Part shown: positions 45,280 through 55,439 of the stretch, piece by piece | Position numbering within the stretch: the stretch's first letter is position 1 | Layout: every line of letters begins with the position of its first letter | Assembly: GCF_017795745.1 (NCBI RefSeq) | Contig: NZ_CP059067.1 | Coordinates: 1,178,001-1,242,000, forward strand | From: Rhizobacter sp. AJA081-3 | GTDB lineage: Bacteria > Pseudomonadota > Gammaproteobacteria > Burkholderiales > Burkholderiaceae_C | Direction of reading: 5' to 3' | Length of the DNA: 64,000 bases | Position numbers and translations under genes: made by a program | The notes under the pieces: generated by a model | Databases searched by the model: none | Seen by the model: only the letters and a program-made list of their open reading frames with translations | Told to the model about the DNA's origin: nothing

Positions 45280-47871
45280 TCAGACCGTCACCGACTTCGC
45301 CGTCTCCGCGTACTCCTCGATCTGGTCGAAGTTCAGGTAGCGGTAGACGCTGGCGGAGTCCTTGTTGATGATGCCCATCGCTTCCTGGTATTCGGCCACG
45401 GTCGGCAGCTTGCCCAGCTTGGAGGCGATGGCGGCCAGCTCCGCCGAGGCGAGGAAGACGTTGGTGTTCTTGCCCAGGCGATTCGGGAAGTTGCGCGTCG
45501 AGGTCGAGACCACCGTGGCGCCTTCACGCACCTGCGCCTGGTTGCCCATGCACAGGCTGCAGCCCGGCATCTCGGTGCGCGCACCGGCGGTGCCGAAGGC
45601 GGCGTAGTGGCCTTCCTTGATCAGTTCGCTCTGGTCCATCTTGGTCGGCGGTGCGACCCACAGCTTGACCGGAATGTCGCGCTGGCCACCGAGCAGCTTG
45701 GCCGCGGCGCGGAAGTGGCCGATGTTGGTCATGCACGAGCCGATGAAGGCCTCGTCGATCTTCGTGCCTGCCACGTCCGACAGCAGCTTGGCGTCGTCCG
45801 GGTCGTTCGGGCAGCACAGCACCGGCTCCTTCAGCTCGTTCAGGTCGATCTCGATGACGGCGGCGTACTCCGCGTCCTTGTCGGCCTCGAGCAGGGTCGG
45901 CTTGGCCAGCCAGGCCTCGACCGACTTGATGCGGCGCTCCAGCGTGCGCTTGTCGGCGTAGCCGTCGGCGATCATGTTCTTCATCAGCACGATGTTCGAG
46001 GTCAGGTACTCGATCACCGGCGCCTTGTTGAGCTTGATGGTGCAGCCGGCGGCCGAGCGCTCGGCACTCGCGTCCGACAACTCGAAGGCCTGTTCCACCT
46101 TCAGGTCGGGCAGGCCCTCGATCTCGAGGATGCGGCCGCTGAAGATGTTCTTCTTGCCGGCCTTGGCCACGGTGAGCAGGCCGGCCTTGATGGCGGCGTA
46201 GGGGATCGCGTGCACCAGGTCGCGCAGCGTCACTCCCGGCTGCATCTGGCCCTTGAAGCGCACCAGCACCGACTCCGGCATGTCCAGTGGCATCACGCCG
46301 GTGGCGGCACCGAAGGCGACGAGGCCCGAGCCCGCCGGGAACGAGATGCCGATCGGGAAGCGCGTGTGCGAGTCGCCGCCGGTGCCCACGGTGTCGGGCA
46401 GCAGCAGGCGGTTCAGCCAGCTGTGGATCACGCCGTCACCCGGGCGCAGGGCCACGCCGCCGCGGTTGCTGATGAAGGCGGGCAGCTCGCGGTGCGTCTT
46501 CACGTCCACCGGCTTCGGGTAGGCCGCGGTATGGCAGAAGGACTGCATCACCAGGTCGGCGCTGAAGCCCAGGCAGGCCAGGTCCTTCAGCTCGTCGCGC
46601 GTCATCGGGCCGGTGGTGTCCTGGCTGCCGACGGTGGTCATCTTCGGCTCGCAGTAGGTGCCCGGGCGCATGCCCTGGCCTTCCGGCAGGCCGCAGGCGC
46701 GGCCGACCATCTTCTGCGCCAGCGTGAAGCCGGCCTTCGTCGCCACCGGCGGCTGCGGCAGGCGGAACACGGTGGAGGCGGGGAGGCCGAGGAACTCCCG
46801 CGCCTTGGCGGTCAGCGAGCGGCCGATGATCAGGTTGATGCGGCCGCCGGCGCGCACCTCGTCGAACAGCACGTCGCTCTTGAGCTTGAACTCGGCCACG
46901 GTGGCGCCGTTCTTCACCAGCTTGCCCTCGTAGGGCTTGACCTCGATGACGTCGCCCATCTCCAGCTTGGAGACGTCGACCTCGATGGGCAGCGAGCCGG
47001 AGTCTTCCTGCGTGTTGAAGAAGATCGGCGCGATCTTGCCGCCCAGCGTGACGCCGCCGAAGCGCTTGTTCGGCACGAAGGGGATGTCCTGGCCGGTGGC
47101 CCAGATGACGCTGTTGGTGGCGCTCTTGCGCGAGGAGCCGGTGCCGACCACGTCGCCAACGTAGGCGACCAGATGGCCCTTCTTCTTCAGGTCCTCGATG
47201 AACTTCATCGGGCCGCGCTTGCCGTCTTCCTCGGGCTTGAAGGCGGCGTCCGGCCGGGTGTTCTTCAGCATCGCCAGGTAGTGCAGCGGGATGTCCGGGC
47301 GGCTCCAGGCGTCGGGCGCGGGCGACAGGTCGTCGGTGTTGGTTTCGCCAGGCACCTTGAAGACGCTGACGGTGATCGACTTGGGCACCTCGGGGCGGGT
47401 GGTGAACCACTCGGCGTCGGCCCAGCTCTTCATCACGTCCTTCGCCTTGGCATTACCGGCCTTGGCCTTCTCGGCGACGTCGTTGAAGAAGTCGAACATC
47501 AGCAGCGTCTTCTTCAGCGCCTCGGCGGCGACGCCGGCGACTTCCGCGTCGTCGAGCAACTCGATCAGCGGGTGCACGTTGTAGCCGCCCACCATGGTGC
47601 CCAGCAGCTCCGTGGCCTTGGCCTTGGAGACCATGCCGACCTTGATGTCGCCGTGCGCGACGGCGGCCAGGAACGAGGCCTTCACCTTGGCGGCGTCGTC
47701 CACGCCCGGAGGCACGCGGTGCGTGAGCAGGTCCATCAGGAAGGCATCTTCGCCGGCCGGCGGCGCCTTGATCAGCTCGATCAGCGCGGCGGTCTGCTTC
47801 GCATCCAGCGGCAGCGGCGGGATTCCGAGGGCGGCGCGCTCGGCGGCATGTTGGCGATAGGCTTGCAGCAT
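45280..47871 (-). CDS. acnB: Aconitate hydratase B / 2-methylisocitrate dehydratase
   Basis: An 863-residue aconitase of the AcnB type, with its HEAT-like N-terminal domain first ([20 protein letters not shown]). Cluster ligands are seen in [19 protein letters not shown] and [12 protein letters not shown]. It is the main TCA-cycle aconitase in many proteobacteria and can also serve the methylcitrate cycle. A perfect 14-base palindrome at 47940-47953 lies in its promoter region and is nearly repeated between mdh and gntR. Confidence 0.95.
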   Translation of the reverse strand: MLQAYRQHAAERAALGIPPLPLDAKQTAALIELIKAPPAGEDAFLMDLLTHRVPPGVDDAAKVKASFLAAVAHGDIKVGMVSKAKATELLGTMVGGYNVHPLIELLDDAEVAGVAAEALKKTLLMFDFFNDVAEKAKAGNAKAKDVMKSWADAEWFTTRPEVPKSITVSVFKVPGETNTDDLSPAPDAWSRPDIPLHYLAMLKNTRPDAAFKPEEDGKRGPMKFIEDLKKKGHLVAYVGDVVGTGSSRKSATNSVIWATGQDIPFVPNKRFGGVTLGGKIAPIFFNTQEDSGSLPIEVDVSKLEMGDVIEVKPYEGKLVKNGATVAEFKLKSDVLFDEVRAGGRINLIIGRSLTAKAREFLGLPASTVFRLPQPPVATKAGFTLAQKMVGRACGLPEGQGMRPGTYCEPKMTTVGSQDTTGPMTRDELKDLACLGFSADLVMQSFCHTAAYPKPVDVKTHRELPAFISNRGGVALRPGDGVIHSWLNRLLLPDTVGTGGDSHTRFPIGISFPAGSGLVAFGAATGVMPLDMPESVLVRFKGQMQPGVTLRDLVHAIPYAAIKAGLLTVAKAGKKNIFSGRILEIEGLPDLKVEQAFELSDASAERSAAGCTIKLNKAPVIEYLTSNIVLMKNMIADGYADKRTLERRIKSVEAWLAKPTLLEADKDAEYAAVIEIDLNELKEPVLCCPNDPDDAKLLSDVAGTKIDEAFIGSCMTNIGHFRAAAKLLGGQRDIPVKLWVAPPTKMDQSELIKEGHYAAFGTAGARTEMPGCSLCMGNQAQVREGATVVSTSTRNFPNRLGKNTNVFLASAELAAIASKLGKLPTVAEYQEAMGIINKDSASVYRYLNFDQIEEYAETAKSVTV

Positions 47872-47939
47872 CAGGGGCTCCGGTGGCGGGTGACGAATTC
47901 GGGTCGGCGAGGCGGCTACGGGTAACCCCGCTATTTTAT

Positions 47940-47953
47940 GTCTTATATAAGAC
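47940..47953. promoter_or_regulatory. Operator-like palindrome upstream of acnB
   Basis: GTCTTATATAAGAC is a perfect inverted repeat 69 bases before the acnB start, next to a TAAAAT -10-like box on the minus strand (47933-47938). The same GTCTT-N4-AAGAC pattern occurs between mdh and gntR, so the GntR protein encoded there is the likely ligand. Confidence 0.6.
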
Positions 47954-48020
47954 TTGCGGGAAGCATCGCAGCGTCGACTGACGCCGGTCTGTCAGCGTCG
48001 GCCATTCCGGGCGCATACGC

Positions 48021-48050
48021 AAGAAAAAGGCCCGCACGCGGCGGGCCTTT
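48021..48050 (-). terminator. Rho-independent terminator of the small secreted-protein gene
   Basis: A 10-bp stem (AAAGGCCCGC with GCGGGCCTTT) and 5-base loop are followed on the minus strand by CTTTTTCTT. It lies 18 bases after the stop at 48068 and separates that gene from acnB. Confidence 0.85.
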
Positions 48051-48067
48051 GGGAAAGCGGCGGCGGC

Positions 48068-48559
48068 TTACTTGCCGGCGGCGGCTGCGGCGACGGCGGC
48101 TGCCGATTCCTTCTGCTTCTCGTTCACGCAGCCGTCGAGCACGCGCTGGCCCGACTTGCTGTCGAACAGCATCGACTTGTTGGCGATCTGGATGACGAGG
48201 AACTGGCCCTTCAGGTCTTCCAGGCGGATCGCCCCCGTGCTCGAGGCGATCGGCTTCATCATCCAGCTCTGCTTGCCCGACTTCACCTCGACGTAGCCAG
48301 GATATTTGGCCAGGGTGGAGACTTCGGCGACCTTGCCGAACTCGCAATCGTAGGTGCCGTAGTGCACGCGCTCGGCGGCGGCCAACTGCTCCGGCGACGC
48401 CTGGCCGGGCTCGGCCGCGGCGGGGGCGGCCTTCTTGGGCGCGGGCTTGGCGGCCGCAGGCTTGGCTGCCGGTTTCGCCGGGGCGGCGGTTTGCGCGAGG
48501 GCCATCGAGGTGCCCACGCAAAGGGCGGCGGCGATGGCGAGGGTGCTCTTGAAGTTCAT
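48068..48559 (-). CDS. Small secreted protein of unknown function
   Basis: A 163-residue protein with a signal peptide (MNFKSTLAIAAALCVGTSMA), an Ala/Lys/Pro-rich linker (residues about 23-55) and a compact domain with two Cys (YDCEFGKV and DGCVNEKQ) that may form a disulphide. It ends in an Ala-rich tail. The domain (KYPGYVEVKSGKQSWMMKP) looks like a conserved Burkholderiales protein without assigned role. It has its own terminator. Confidence 0.7.
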   Translation of the reverse strand: MNFKSTLAIAAALCVGTSMALAQTAAPAKPAAKPAAAKPAPKKAAPAAAEPGQASPEQLAAAERVHYGTYDCEFGKVAEVSTLAKYPGYVEVKSGKQSWMMKPIASSTGAIRLEDLKGQFLVIQIANKSMLFDSKSGQRVLDGCVNEKQKESAAAVAAAAAGK

Positions 48560-48718
48560 GGCGGGGTGCGCAAGCGCGAGTCGTTTCACGGTGCGCGAAG
48601 CATGAGGCTTCGGCCGCTGGCCTTGCAACAAACTGCAGCGTCCGCCCCCGCGACGCTTACATGTGCAAACGTGCATCGGGTGCGGAACGTGGCGCTTGCC
48701 ACACTCGCCCCACGTTGC

Positions 48719-49711
48719 TCAGCCGACCGGAGTGTCGAACCAGGCCTGCCGCACCTCGGCCGGCAGCGGCTGCCCGGTGCGATGCGCACGCTCCAGCACC
48801 TGCCAGAAGTAGCGGTAGCTGGCGCGGTCGTGCAGGGTGTCGCGGTGGCGCGTGGGAGCCCAATGCGCGGCCTGGGCGCTGCGGATGATCTCGATGGCCA
48901 GGTCGGTCTCGGCCGCCGTCGGTGCGAAGGCGTCGACGATGGTGCGCACCTGATCGGGGTGGATGCTCCACATGCGGGTGTAGCCGAACTCGCGCGCGGC
49001 CCGTGTCGCCGCGGCATTCAGGGCGCGCAGGTCCTTGAACTCGGTGACCACGCAGTGCGAAGGCGTCTTCGCGAAGGCGTGGCAAGCCGCCGCGATCTCC
49101 AGCTTGGCGCGCACCACCAGCGGGTGGCTGAACTGGCCCTGGGCGCCCATGGCGCTGGCCGGGATTGCGCCGCGGTGCGCCGAGACGAAGTCCATCAGCC
49201 CGAAGGACAGCGACTCGATGCGCGGGTGCGCTGCGATCGCTCCGACCTCTTGCAGCGCGCCGTGCGTCTCGACCAGCACGTGCACGGGGATCGAACGGCC
49301 ATGCCCATGAATGCGGATGAAGTGGTCGATCTCGTCGCAGGCGCGGCCCACGTCGGCCAGGCCGCGAGGCTTGGGCACCATCAGGTAAGCCAGGCGCGAG
49401 CCGGCTCGGCGCACCAGCGTGTCGACGTCGGCTTCGAAGGCCGGGTGGTCGATCGGGTGCACGCGGGCGCCGACGCGGCCGAAGCGATTGGCTGCTGACA
49501 TGATCAGCTCGGCGCACAGGTGCGCGTGCTCGGCCTCGCCGCCCACCGGTGCGCCGTCTTCGCAATCGAGCGTGACGTCGAACACCGGCCCGAGCTCGCC
49601 CTGCAGCTCGAGGCTCTTGCGCATGCGCGCCTCGACGCCCGAGTAGTGATCACACACCGGCAGGGCCGGTGCGTGGTCGTCGGCGTCGAACAGGGCCTCG
49701 CGAGGGGTCAT
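48719..49711 (-). CDS. CoA-ester lyase of the CitE/HpcH-HpaI family
   Basis: A 330-residue TIM-barrel protein. Metal and substrate motifs are [15 protein letters not shown] (about residues 47-61), [22 protein letters not shown] and LSFGLMDFV. It resembles citrate-lyase beta subunits and the malyl-CoA or methylmalyl-CoA lyases and thioesterases. There is no citrate lyase alpha or gamma gene, so it is not a classical citrate lyase. Its ATG shares a base with the mdh stop, so it is translated with malate dehydrogenase, which favours a malyl-CoA-type substrate. Confidence 0.78.
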   Translation of the reverse strand: MTPREALFDADDHAPALPVCDHYSGVEARMRKSLELQGELGPVFDVTLDCEDGAPVGGEAEHAHLCAELIMSAANRFGRVGARVHPIDHPAFEADVDTLVRRAGSRLAYLMVPKPRGLADVGRACDEIDHFIRIHGHGRSIPVHVLVETHGALQEVGAIAAHPRIESLSFGLMDFVSAHRGAIPASAMGAQGQFSHPLVVRAKLEIAAACHAFAKTPSHCVVTEFKDLRALNAAATRAAREFGYTRMWSIHPDQVRTIVDAFAPTAAETDLAIEIIRSAQAAHWAPTRHRDTLHDRASYRYFWQVLERAHRTGQPLPAEVRQAWFDTPVG

Positions 49712-50697
49712 CAGAGCAGGTGCTTGACGCCGTCCTGCTCGCCCTGGAGTTCGGCGAGCGTCTTGTTGATGCACTCCTGGCTGAACGCGTCGATGGCCAA
49801 ACCCTCGACGATCTTGTACTGGCCGCCGGCGGTGGTCACCGGGAAGCCGAACATCACGTCCTTCGGGATGCCGTATTCGCCGTTGCTCGGCACGCCCATC
49901 GTGACCCATTCGCCGTTGGTGCCCAGCGCCCAGTCGCGCATGTGGTCGATGGCAGCGTTGGCGGCCGAGGCCGCCGACGACAGGCCGCGCGCCTCGATGA
50001 TGGCCGCGCCGCGCTTGCCGACGGTGGGCAGGAACACGTCCTTGTTCCAGACCTGGTCGTTGATCATGTCCTTGACGCTCTTGCCGTCGATGGTCGCGAA
50101 GCGGTAGTCGGCGTACATCGTCGGGCTGTGGTTGCCCCACACGCCCAGCTTCTTGATCGAGGCCACGGCCTTGCCGGTCTTCGCGGCGATCTGCGACAGC
50201 GCGCGGTTGTGGTCCAGGCGCAGCATCGCGGTGAAGTTCTCGCGCTTCAGGCTGGGCGCGCTCTTCATGGCGATCCAGGCGTTGGTGTTTGCCGGGTTGC
50301 CGACCACCAGCACCTTGACGTCACGGCTGGCCACGGCGTCCAGCGCCTTGCCCTGGCCGATGAAGATGTTGCCGTTGATCGCCAGCAGCTCGGCGCGCTC
50401 CATGCCCGCCTTGCGCGGCATCGAGCCGACCAGCAGCGCGTAGTCGGTGTCCTTGAAGGCGGTTTTCGGGTCGCTGTGCGCTTCCATGCCGGCCAGCAGC
50501 GGGAAGGCGCAGTCCTCGATTTCCATCATCACGCCCTTGAGCGCCTTCTGCGGCCCTTCCGCCGGCACTTCCAGGAGCTGCAGGATCACGGGCTGGTCCT
50601 TGCCCAGCATCTCGCCGGAGGCGATGCGGAACAGCAGCGCGTAGCCGATCTGGCCGGCAGCGCCGGTGACGGCGACTCGAACGGGTTTCTTGCTCAT
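49711..50697 (-). CDS. mdh: Malate dehydrogenase
   Basis: A 328-residue NAD-dependent enzyme with the motif [20 protein letters not shown] at the N terminus, the substrate Arg region [20 protein letters not shown], and the catalytic His in [10 protein letters not shown]. It is the two-domain type 2 cytosolic MDH common in betaproteobacteria. It is divergent from gntR, with the GTCTT-N4-AAGAC site between them, and is followed in its operon by the CoA-ester lyase. Confidence 0.95.
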   Translation of the reverse strand: MSKKPVRVAVTGAAGQIGYALLFRIASGEMLGKDQPVILQLLEVPAEGPQKALKGVMMEIEDCAFPLLAGMEAHSDPKTAFKDTDYALLVGSMPRKAGMERAELLAINGNIFIGQGKALDAVASRDVKVLVVGNPANTNAWIAMKSAPSLKRENFTAMLRLDHNRALSQIAAKTGKAVASIKKLGVWGNHSPTMYADYRFATIDGKSVKDMINDQVWNKDVFLPTVGKRGAAIIEARGLSSAASAANAAIDHMRDWALGTNGEWVTMGVPSNGEYGIPKDVMFGFPVTTAGGQYKIVEGLAIDAFSQECINKTLAELQGEQDGVKHLL

Positions 50698-50796
50698 GGA
50701 AGGCTCCAGAAGAGAGGGAAATGGTCTTTTGGGAGGGGTCAGGGCGCGAGTGTAGGACGAAGCAGGGCGCGGAGCGAGGGGAATCCCGAGTCTTCT

Positions 50797-50810
50797 GTCT
50801 TCTATAAGAC
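50797..50810. promoter_or_regulatory. Operator-like palindrome between mdh and gntR
   Basis: GTCTTCTATAAGAC repeats the arms of the acnB site (GTCTT...AAGAC, four-base middle). A direct repeat of the left half, GTCTTCT, lies just before it at 50790-50796. It is placed to control both mdh and gntR. Confidence 0.6.
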
Positions 50811-50861
50811 ATCTGTCAGCTGATCATGGACGATGGGCGGCTCTTGTGCTGCAATGCGCCC

Positions 50862-51611
50862 ATGTCCGCCGCCGCCCTGACCGAACCCGCCAGCCCGGCC
50901 TTCAGCCCGCTGTACCAGCAGATCAAGGCCCTGATGGTGCGCGACCTGCAGGCCGGCGTGTGGCGCCCGGGCGAGTCGATCCCGAGCGAAACCGAGCTCG
51001 CGGCGCGCTTCAAGGTCAGCCAGGGCACGGTGCGCAAGGCGATCGACGAACTCGCCACCGAGAACCTGCTGGTGCGCCGACAGGGCAAGGGCACCTTCGT
51101 GGCCACGCACGCCGAGCAGACCACGCAGTACCGCTTCCTGCGCCTGCAGCCCGACGACGGCGTGACCGACGGCGGCACGCAGCGCCGCTTCATCGATTGC
51201 CGGCGCCTGCGCGCCCCCGCCGACGTGGCGCGCGCGCTGGGCCTGCGCTCGGGCGATGCGGCCATCCAGATCAAGCGTGTGCTCTCGCTGCGCGGCGTGC
51301 CGGTGGTGTTCGACGAGATCTGGCTGCCGGCGGCGCCTTTCAAGGGCCTCACGGCCGAGCGGCTGTCGGGCTACCGCGGGCCGATGTACGGTTTGTTCGA
51401 ATCGGAGTTCGGCGTGCGCATGATCCGCGCCGAGGAGAAGATCCGCGCGGTCGCCGCCGATGCGCAGGCCGCCGAGCTGCTGGCCGTGCCGGTGGGCGCG
51501 CCGCTGCTGTCGGTCGAGCGGCTCTCGCTGAGCTATGGAGACAAGCCGGTCGAATTGCGCCGCGGCCTGTACAACACCGAGTCGCATCACTATCGCAACG
51601 AGTTGAGCTGA
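50862..51611 (+). CDS. GntR-family regulator with UTRA domain (HutC type)
   Basis: A 249-residue repressor-type protein. The winged-helix DNA-binding domain covers residues about 10-80 (SETELAARFKVSQGTVRKAI is the recognition region), and a UTRA ligand domain follows (RRFIDCRRLRAPADVARALG to the end). The ATG at 50862 starts just before the fold; an earlier in-frame ATG at 50826 would add a non-conserved tail. It sits directly before sdhC and next to a shared palindrome, so control of TCA-cycle genes is likely. The effector may be a TCA intermediate. Confidence 0.85.
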   Translation: MSAAALTEPASPAFSPLYQQIKALMVRDLQAGVWRPGESIPSETELAARFKVSQGTVRKAIDELATENLLVRRQGKGTFVATHAEQTTQYRFLRLQPDDGVTDGGTQRRFIDCRRLRAPADVARALGLRSGDAAIQIKRVLSLRGVPVVFDEIWLPAAPFKGLTAERLSGYRGPMYGLFESEFGVRMIRAEEKIRAVAADAQAAELLAVPVGAPLLSVERLSLSYGDKPVELRRGLYNTESHHYRNELS

Positions 51612-51727
51612 AGCGCACTTGAATCGCATTGCCCATGGCGCCCGCAAGCACCGTGCAAGCCTGCTGCAGTGCAATAGAATCATTCGGTTTCGCGTCGATC
51701 ACATCACCACTGAGCACAAGGTTGGGC

Positions 51728-52150
51728 ATGGCAGACACCCTCAAAGAGCGGCCCGTGTTCCGCAACATCCACGTCTCGCAGATCGTCGCGTACCGCCTGC
51801 CACCCGCAGGCATCGTCTCGATCCTGCACCGTGTCAGCGGCGTCGTGATGTTCCTGCTGATGCCGTTCATCATCTGGATGTTCGACGCGAGCGTCACTTC
51901 TGAAATCTCGTACAGCCAGTTCCGCGCGGCCTTCGCGGCCGGTGTGGGCTTCCTGCCCGGCTGGTTCCTCAAGCTGGTGGTGCTGGGCCTGATCTGGGCC
52001 TACCTGCATCACCTGATCGCCGGGCTGCGCCACCTCTGGATGGATGCCACCCACGCGGTGACCAAGGAATTCGGCCACCTCTCGGCGATCGTCACGCTGG
52101 CGCTGAGCGTCGCGCTCACGCTGGCGCTGGGCTTCAAGCTGTTCTTCTGA
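51728..52150 (+). CDS. sdhC: Succinate dehydrogenase cytochrome b556 subunit
   Basis: A 140-residue protein with three membrane segments. The motif SILHRVSGVVMFLLMP and the haem His region YLHHLIAGLRHLWMD are typical of SdhC. With SdhD it binds haem b and ubiquinone. ATG 51728 is chosen because MADTLKERPVFRN is the usual N terminus of this group. The gap to gntR (117 bases) shows no copy of the GTCTT palindrome. Confidence 0.9.
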   Translation: MADTLKERPVFRNIHVSQIVAYRLPPAGIVSILHRVSGVVMFLLMPFIIWMFDASVTSEISYSQFRAAFAAGVGFLPGWFLKLVVLGLIWAYLHHLIAGLRHLWMDATHAVTKEFGHLSAIVTLALSVALTLALGFKLFF

Positions 52151-52161
52151 GCACCGTTCCC

Positions 52162-52524
52162 ATGGCACAGAACTTCGGATCCAAGCGCATCGTCGTCGGT
52201 GCGCACTACGGCCTGCGCGACTGGCTCGCGCAGCGCATCACCGCGGTGCTGATGGCACTGTTCACCCTCGCGCTGATCGTGCAGGTGCTGCTGCCCGGCG
52301 AGATGGGCTACGACAAGTGGGCCGGCATCTTCAGCCGGCAGTGGATGAAGGTGCTGACCTTCGTCGTCATCGTTTCGCTCCTGTACCACGTGTGGGTGGG
52401 CATGCGCGATGTCTGGATGGACTACGTGAAGCCGGTGGGCATCAAGCTCGCGCTGCAGGTGTTCACGATCGTCTGGCTGGTGGGCTGTGCGGGCTGGGCC
52501 ATCCAGGTCCTTTGGAGACTCTGA
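52162..52524 (+). CDS. sdhD: Succinate dehydrogenase membrane anchor subunit
   Basis: A 120-residue protein with three membrane segments and the motif [17 protein letters not shown], in which the His and the Asp-Tyr pair belong to the haem and ubiquinone sites. It starts 11 bases after sdhC and is followed 4 bases later by sdhA. Confidence 0.9.
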   Translation: MAQNFGSKRIVVGAHYGLRDWLAQRITAVLMALFTLALIVQVLLPGEMGYDKWAGIFSRQWMKVLTFVVIVSLLYHVWVGMRDVWMDYVKPVGIKLALQVFTIVWLVGCAGWAIQVLWRL

Positions 52525-52528
52525 TTCC

Positions 52529-54322
52529 ATGACTTCCACCAACGTCTCGAAGCGCAAGTTCGACGTCGTCATCGTCGGTGCCGGTGGTTCCGGCATGCGG
52601 GCCTCGCTGCAACTCGCCCGCGCCGGCCTGAACGTCGCCGTGCTGTCCAAGGTGTTCCCGACGCGCTCGCACACGGTCGCCGCGCAAGGCGGCATCGGCG
52701 CCTCGCTGGGCAACATGTCCGAGGACAACTGGCACTACCACTTCTTCGACACCGTCAAGGGCTCCGACTGGCTCGGCGACCAGGACGCGATCGAGTTCAT
52801 GTGCCGCGAAGCGCCGAAGGTCGTCTACGAGCTCGAGCATTTCGGCATGCCGTTCGACCGCAACCCCGACGGCACGATCTACCAGCGCCCGTTCGGCGGC
52901 CACACCGCCAACTACGGCGAGAAGCCGGTGCAGCGCGCCTGCGCGGCGGCTGACCGCACCGGCCACGCGATGCTGCACACGCTGTACCAGCAGAACGTCA
53001 AGTCGCGCACCAACTTCTTCGTCGAGTGGATGGCGCTGGACCTGATCCGCGACGCCGAAGGCGACGTGGTCGGCGTCACGGCGCTCGAGATGGAGACCGG
53101 CGAGCTTCACATCTTCGAGGCGAAGACCGTGTTGCTGGCCACCGGTGGCGCCGGGCGCATCTTCGCGGCCAGCACCAACGCCTTCATCAACACCGGCGAC
53201 GGCCTGGGCATGGCGGCGCGCGCCGGCATCCCGCTGGAAGACATGGAGTTCTGGCAGTTCCACCCGACCGGCGTTCACAACGCGGGTGTGCTGCTCACCG
53301 AAGGCTGCCGCGGTGAAGGCGCGATCCTGCGCAACAGCAGCGGCGAGCGCTTCATGGAGCGCTACGCGCCCACGCTGAAGGATCTGGCGCCGCGCGACTT
53401 CGTGTCGCGCTGCATGGACCAGGAGATCAAGGAAGGGCGCGGCTGCGGTCCGAACAAGGACTACATCCAGCTCGACATGACGCACCTGGGCGCGGAGACG
53501 ATCATGAAGCGCCTGCCCAGCGTGTTCGAGATCGGCCACAACTTCGCCAACGTCGACATCACCAAGGAGCCGATCCCGGTGGTGCCGACCATCCACTACC
53601 AGATGGGCGGCATCCCGACCAACATCCACGGCCAGGTGGTGGTGCCGAAGAACGGCAGCCCGAACGCGGTGGTGAACGGCCTGTACGCGGTGGGCGAATG
53701 CTCCTGCGTGAGCGTGCACGGCGCGAACCGCCTGGGCACCAACTCGCTGCTCGACCTGCTGGTGTTCGGCCGCGCGGCCGGCAACCACATCGTCGACAGC
53801 GCGCTGAAGACGAAGGGCCACAAGGCGCTGCCGGCCGATGCGGCCGACCAGACGCTCGCGCGCCTGGCGCGCTTCGAGAAGAGCAGCGGCGGCGAGTACG
53901 CGCAGGACGTCGCCAACGACCTGCGCAAGGCGATGCAGCAGCATGCCGGCGTGTTCCGCACCCAGGCCTCGATGGACGAGGGCGTGGAGAAGGTCAAGGC
54001 GATCGCCGAACGTGCCAAGAGCATCCACCTGGCCGACAAGTCGAAGGTCTTCAACACCGCGCGCATCGAGGCGCTCGAGGTCGAGAACCTGATGGAATGC
54101 GCGCTGGCCACGATGGTCTCGGCCGCTGCCCGCCATGAGAGCCGCGGCGCCCACACGGTCAACGACTACGGCGACACCGCCGAGCACCCGAACGGCCGCA
54201 ACGACGCCACCTGGATGAAGCACACGCTCTGGTACAGCGAGGGCAACCGCCTCGACTACAAGCCGGTGAACCTCCAGCCGCTGACGGCCGAGTCGATTCC
54301 GCCCAAGGTTCGCACGTTCTGA
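52529..54322 (+). CDS. sdhA: Succinate dehydrogenase flavoprotein subunit
   Basis: A 597-residue flavoprotein that oxidises succinate to fumarate. The FAD motif [11 protein letters not shown], the covalent-flavin His in [11 protein letters not shown], and the catalytic region [19 protein letters not shown] are present. It differs from the FrdA at 26 kb in motif detail (AQGG versus AEGG), as expected for the oxidative enzyme. Confidence 0.95.
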   Translation: MTSTNVSKRKFDVVIVGAGGSGMRASLQLARAGLNVAVLSKVFPTRSHTVAAQGGIGASLGNMSEDNWHYHFFDTVKGSDWLGDQDAIEFMCREAPKVVYELEHFGMPFDRNPDGTIYQRPFGGHTANYGEKPVQRACAAADRTGHAMLHTLYQQNVKSRTNFFVEWMALDLIRDAEGDVVGVTALEMETGELHIFEAKTVLLATGGAGRIFAASTNAFINTGDGLGMAARAGIPLEDMEFWQFHPTGVHNAGVLLTEGCRGEGAILRNSSGERFMERYAPTLKDLAPRDFVSRCMDQEIKEGRGCGPNKDYIQLDMTHLGAETIMKRLPSVFEIGHNFANVDITKEPIPVVPTIHYQMGGIPTNIHGQVVVPKNGSPNAVVNGLYAVGECSCVSVHGANRLGTNSLLDLLVFGRAAGNHIVDSALKTKGHKALPADAADQTLARLARFEKSSGGEYAQDVANDLRKAMQQHAGVFRTQASMDEGVEKVKAIAERAKSIHLADKSKVFNTARIEALEVENLMECALATMVSAAARHESRGAHTVNDYGDTAEHPNGRNDATWMKHTLWYSEGNRLDYKPVNLQPLTAESIPPKVRTF

Positions 54323-54338
54323 TTCCCGAAAGATCGAC

Positions 54339-55043
54339 ATGACCAAGCGTGTCTTCCAGATCTACCGCTACGACCCCGACACCGACGCGAAGCCGCGCAT
54401 GCAGACCCTCGAGGTCGAGCTCGATGGCAGCGAGCGCATGCTGCTCGACGCGCTGATGAAGTTGAAGGCGGTCGACCCGACGCTCAGCTTCCGCCGCAGC
54501 TGCCGCGAAGGCGTGTGCGGCTCGGATGCGATGAACATCAACGGCAAGAACGGCCTGGCCTGCCTGACCAACATGCGCACGCTGCCCGGCGTGGTGGTGC
54601 TCAAGCCGTTGCCCGGCCTGCCCGTCATCCGCGACCTGATCGTGGACATGACGCAGTTCTTCAAGCAGTACCACTCGATCAAGCCCTACCTCGTGAACGA
54701 CGAGCAGGCGCCCGACAAGGAGCGGCTGCAGAGCCCGGAAGAGCGCGACGAGCTGAACGGCCTGTACGAGTGCATCCTCTGCGCGAGCTGCTCGACCAGC
54801 TGCCCGAGCTTCTGGTGGAACCCGGACAAGTTCGTCGGCCCGGCCGGCCTGCTGCAGGCGTATCGATTCATCGCCGACAGCCGCGACCAGGACACAGCCG
54901 GCCGCCTCGACAACCTCGAGGACCCGTACCGCCTGTTCCGCTGCCACACCATCATGAATTGCGTCGATGTCTGCCCGAAGGGCTTGAACCCGACCAAGGC
55001 GATCGGCAAGATCAAGGAACTGATGGTCCGCCGCGCGGTGTGA
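54339..55043 (+). CDS. sdhB: Succinate dehydrogenase iron-sulphur subunit
   Basis: A 234-residue protein with three clusters: [2Fe-2S] in CREGVCGSDAMNINGKNGLAC-like spacing (shown here as CREGVCGSD plus a distal Cys), [4Fe-4S] in CILCASCSTSCP, and [3Fe-4S] in CHTIMNCVDVCPKGLNP. It passes electrons from SdhA to ubiquinone. It starts 16 bases after sdhA. Confidence 0.94.
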   Translation: MTKRVFQIYRYDPDTDAKPRMQTLEVELDGSERMLLDALMKLKAVDPTLSFRRSCREGVCGSDAMNINGKNGLACLTNMRTLPGVVVLKPLPGLPVIRDLIVDMTQFFKQYHSIKPYLVNDEQAPDKERLQSPEERDELNGLYECILCASCSTSCPSFWWNPDKFVGPAGLLQAYRFIADSRDQDTAGRLDNLEDPYRLFRCHTIMNCVDVCPKGLNPTKAIGKIKELMVRRAV

Positions 55044-55067
55044 TCGTCGCCTGAACAGCCACCTGCC

Positions 55068-55439
55068 ATGCCCGGACTGATCGACGAACGCGCCCTCTCG
55101 AAGCTGCGCTGGCGCTGCCGCCGCGGCCTGCTCGAGAACGACCTGTTCGTCGAGCGATTCTTCGCGCTCAGCGAAGGGCGTGTCACCGAGCAGCAGGCCT
55201 CCGGCATGGTCGCGCTGATGGACCTCGCCGACAACGACCTGCTCGACCTGCTGCTGCGCCGCCGCGAGCCCGAGGGCGAGCTGCTGCGCGACGACGTGAT
55301 CGAAGTGCTGGGCATGATGCGGTCGCCGCAGTTCAGCAAAGCAGAAGAAGACCAGGGGCCGCATCGAGCCCGCGTGGTGAAGACAAGCCCGGCCACACCC
55401 CCGACCCGCCATTCAAGGAACGACCATGACTCCGTCTGA
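55068..55439 (+). CDS. sdhE: Succinate dehydrogenase flavinylation factor, with C-terminal extension
   Basis: A 123-residue protein whose first 90 residues match SdhE, including the RGLLEND motif (RGxxE) needed to attach FAD to SdhA. Family members are usually 80-100 residues. Here about 30 extra polar, low-conservation residues follow (from about SKAEEDQG), and the frame runs 14 bases into gltA. It may be a lost stop codon. The placement between sdhB and gltA is the usual one. Confidence 0.85.
   Translation: MPGLIDERALSKLRWRCRRGLLENDLFVERFFALSEGRVTEQQASGMVALMDLADNDLLDLLLRRREPEGELLRDDVIEVLGMMRSPQFSKAEEDQGPHRARVVKTSPATPPTRHSRNDHDSV

Noticed and set aside
45229-47925. Long plus-strand frame opposite acnB
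   Set aside because: Same reason: full overlap with a certain gene and shadow-type composition.
48719-49711. Citrate lyase beta subunit in a citrate fermentation cluster
   Set aside because: No citrate lyase alpha, gamma, ligase or prosthetic group genes are near, and the gene is coupled to mdh.
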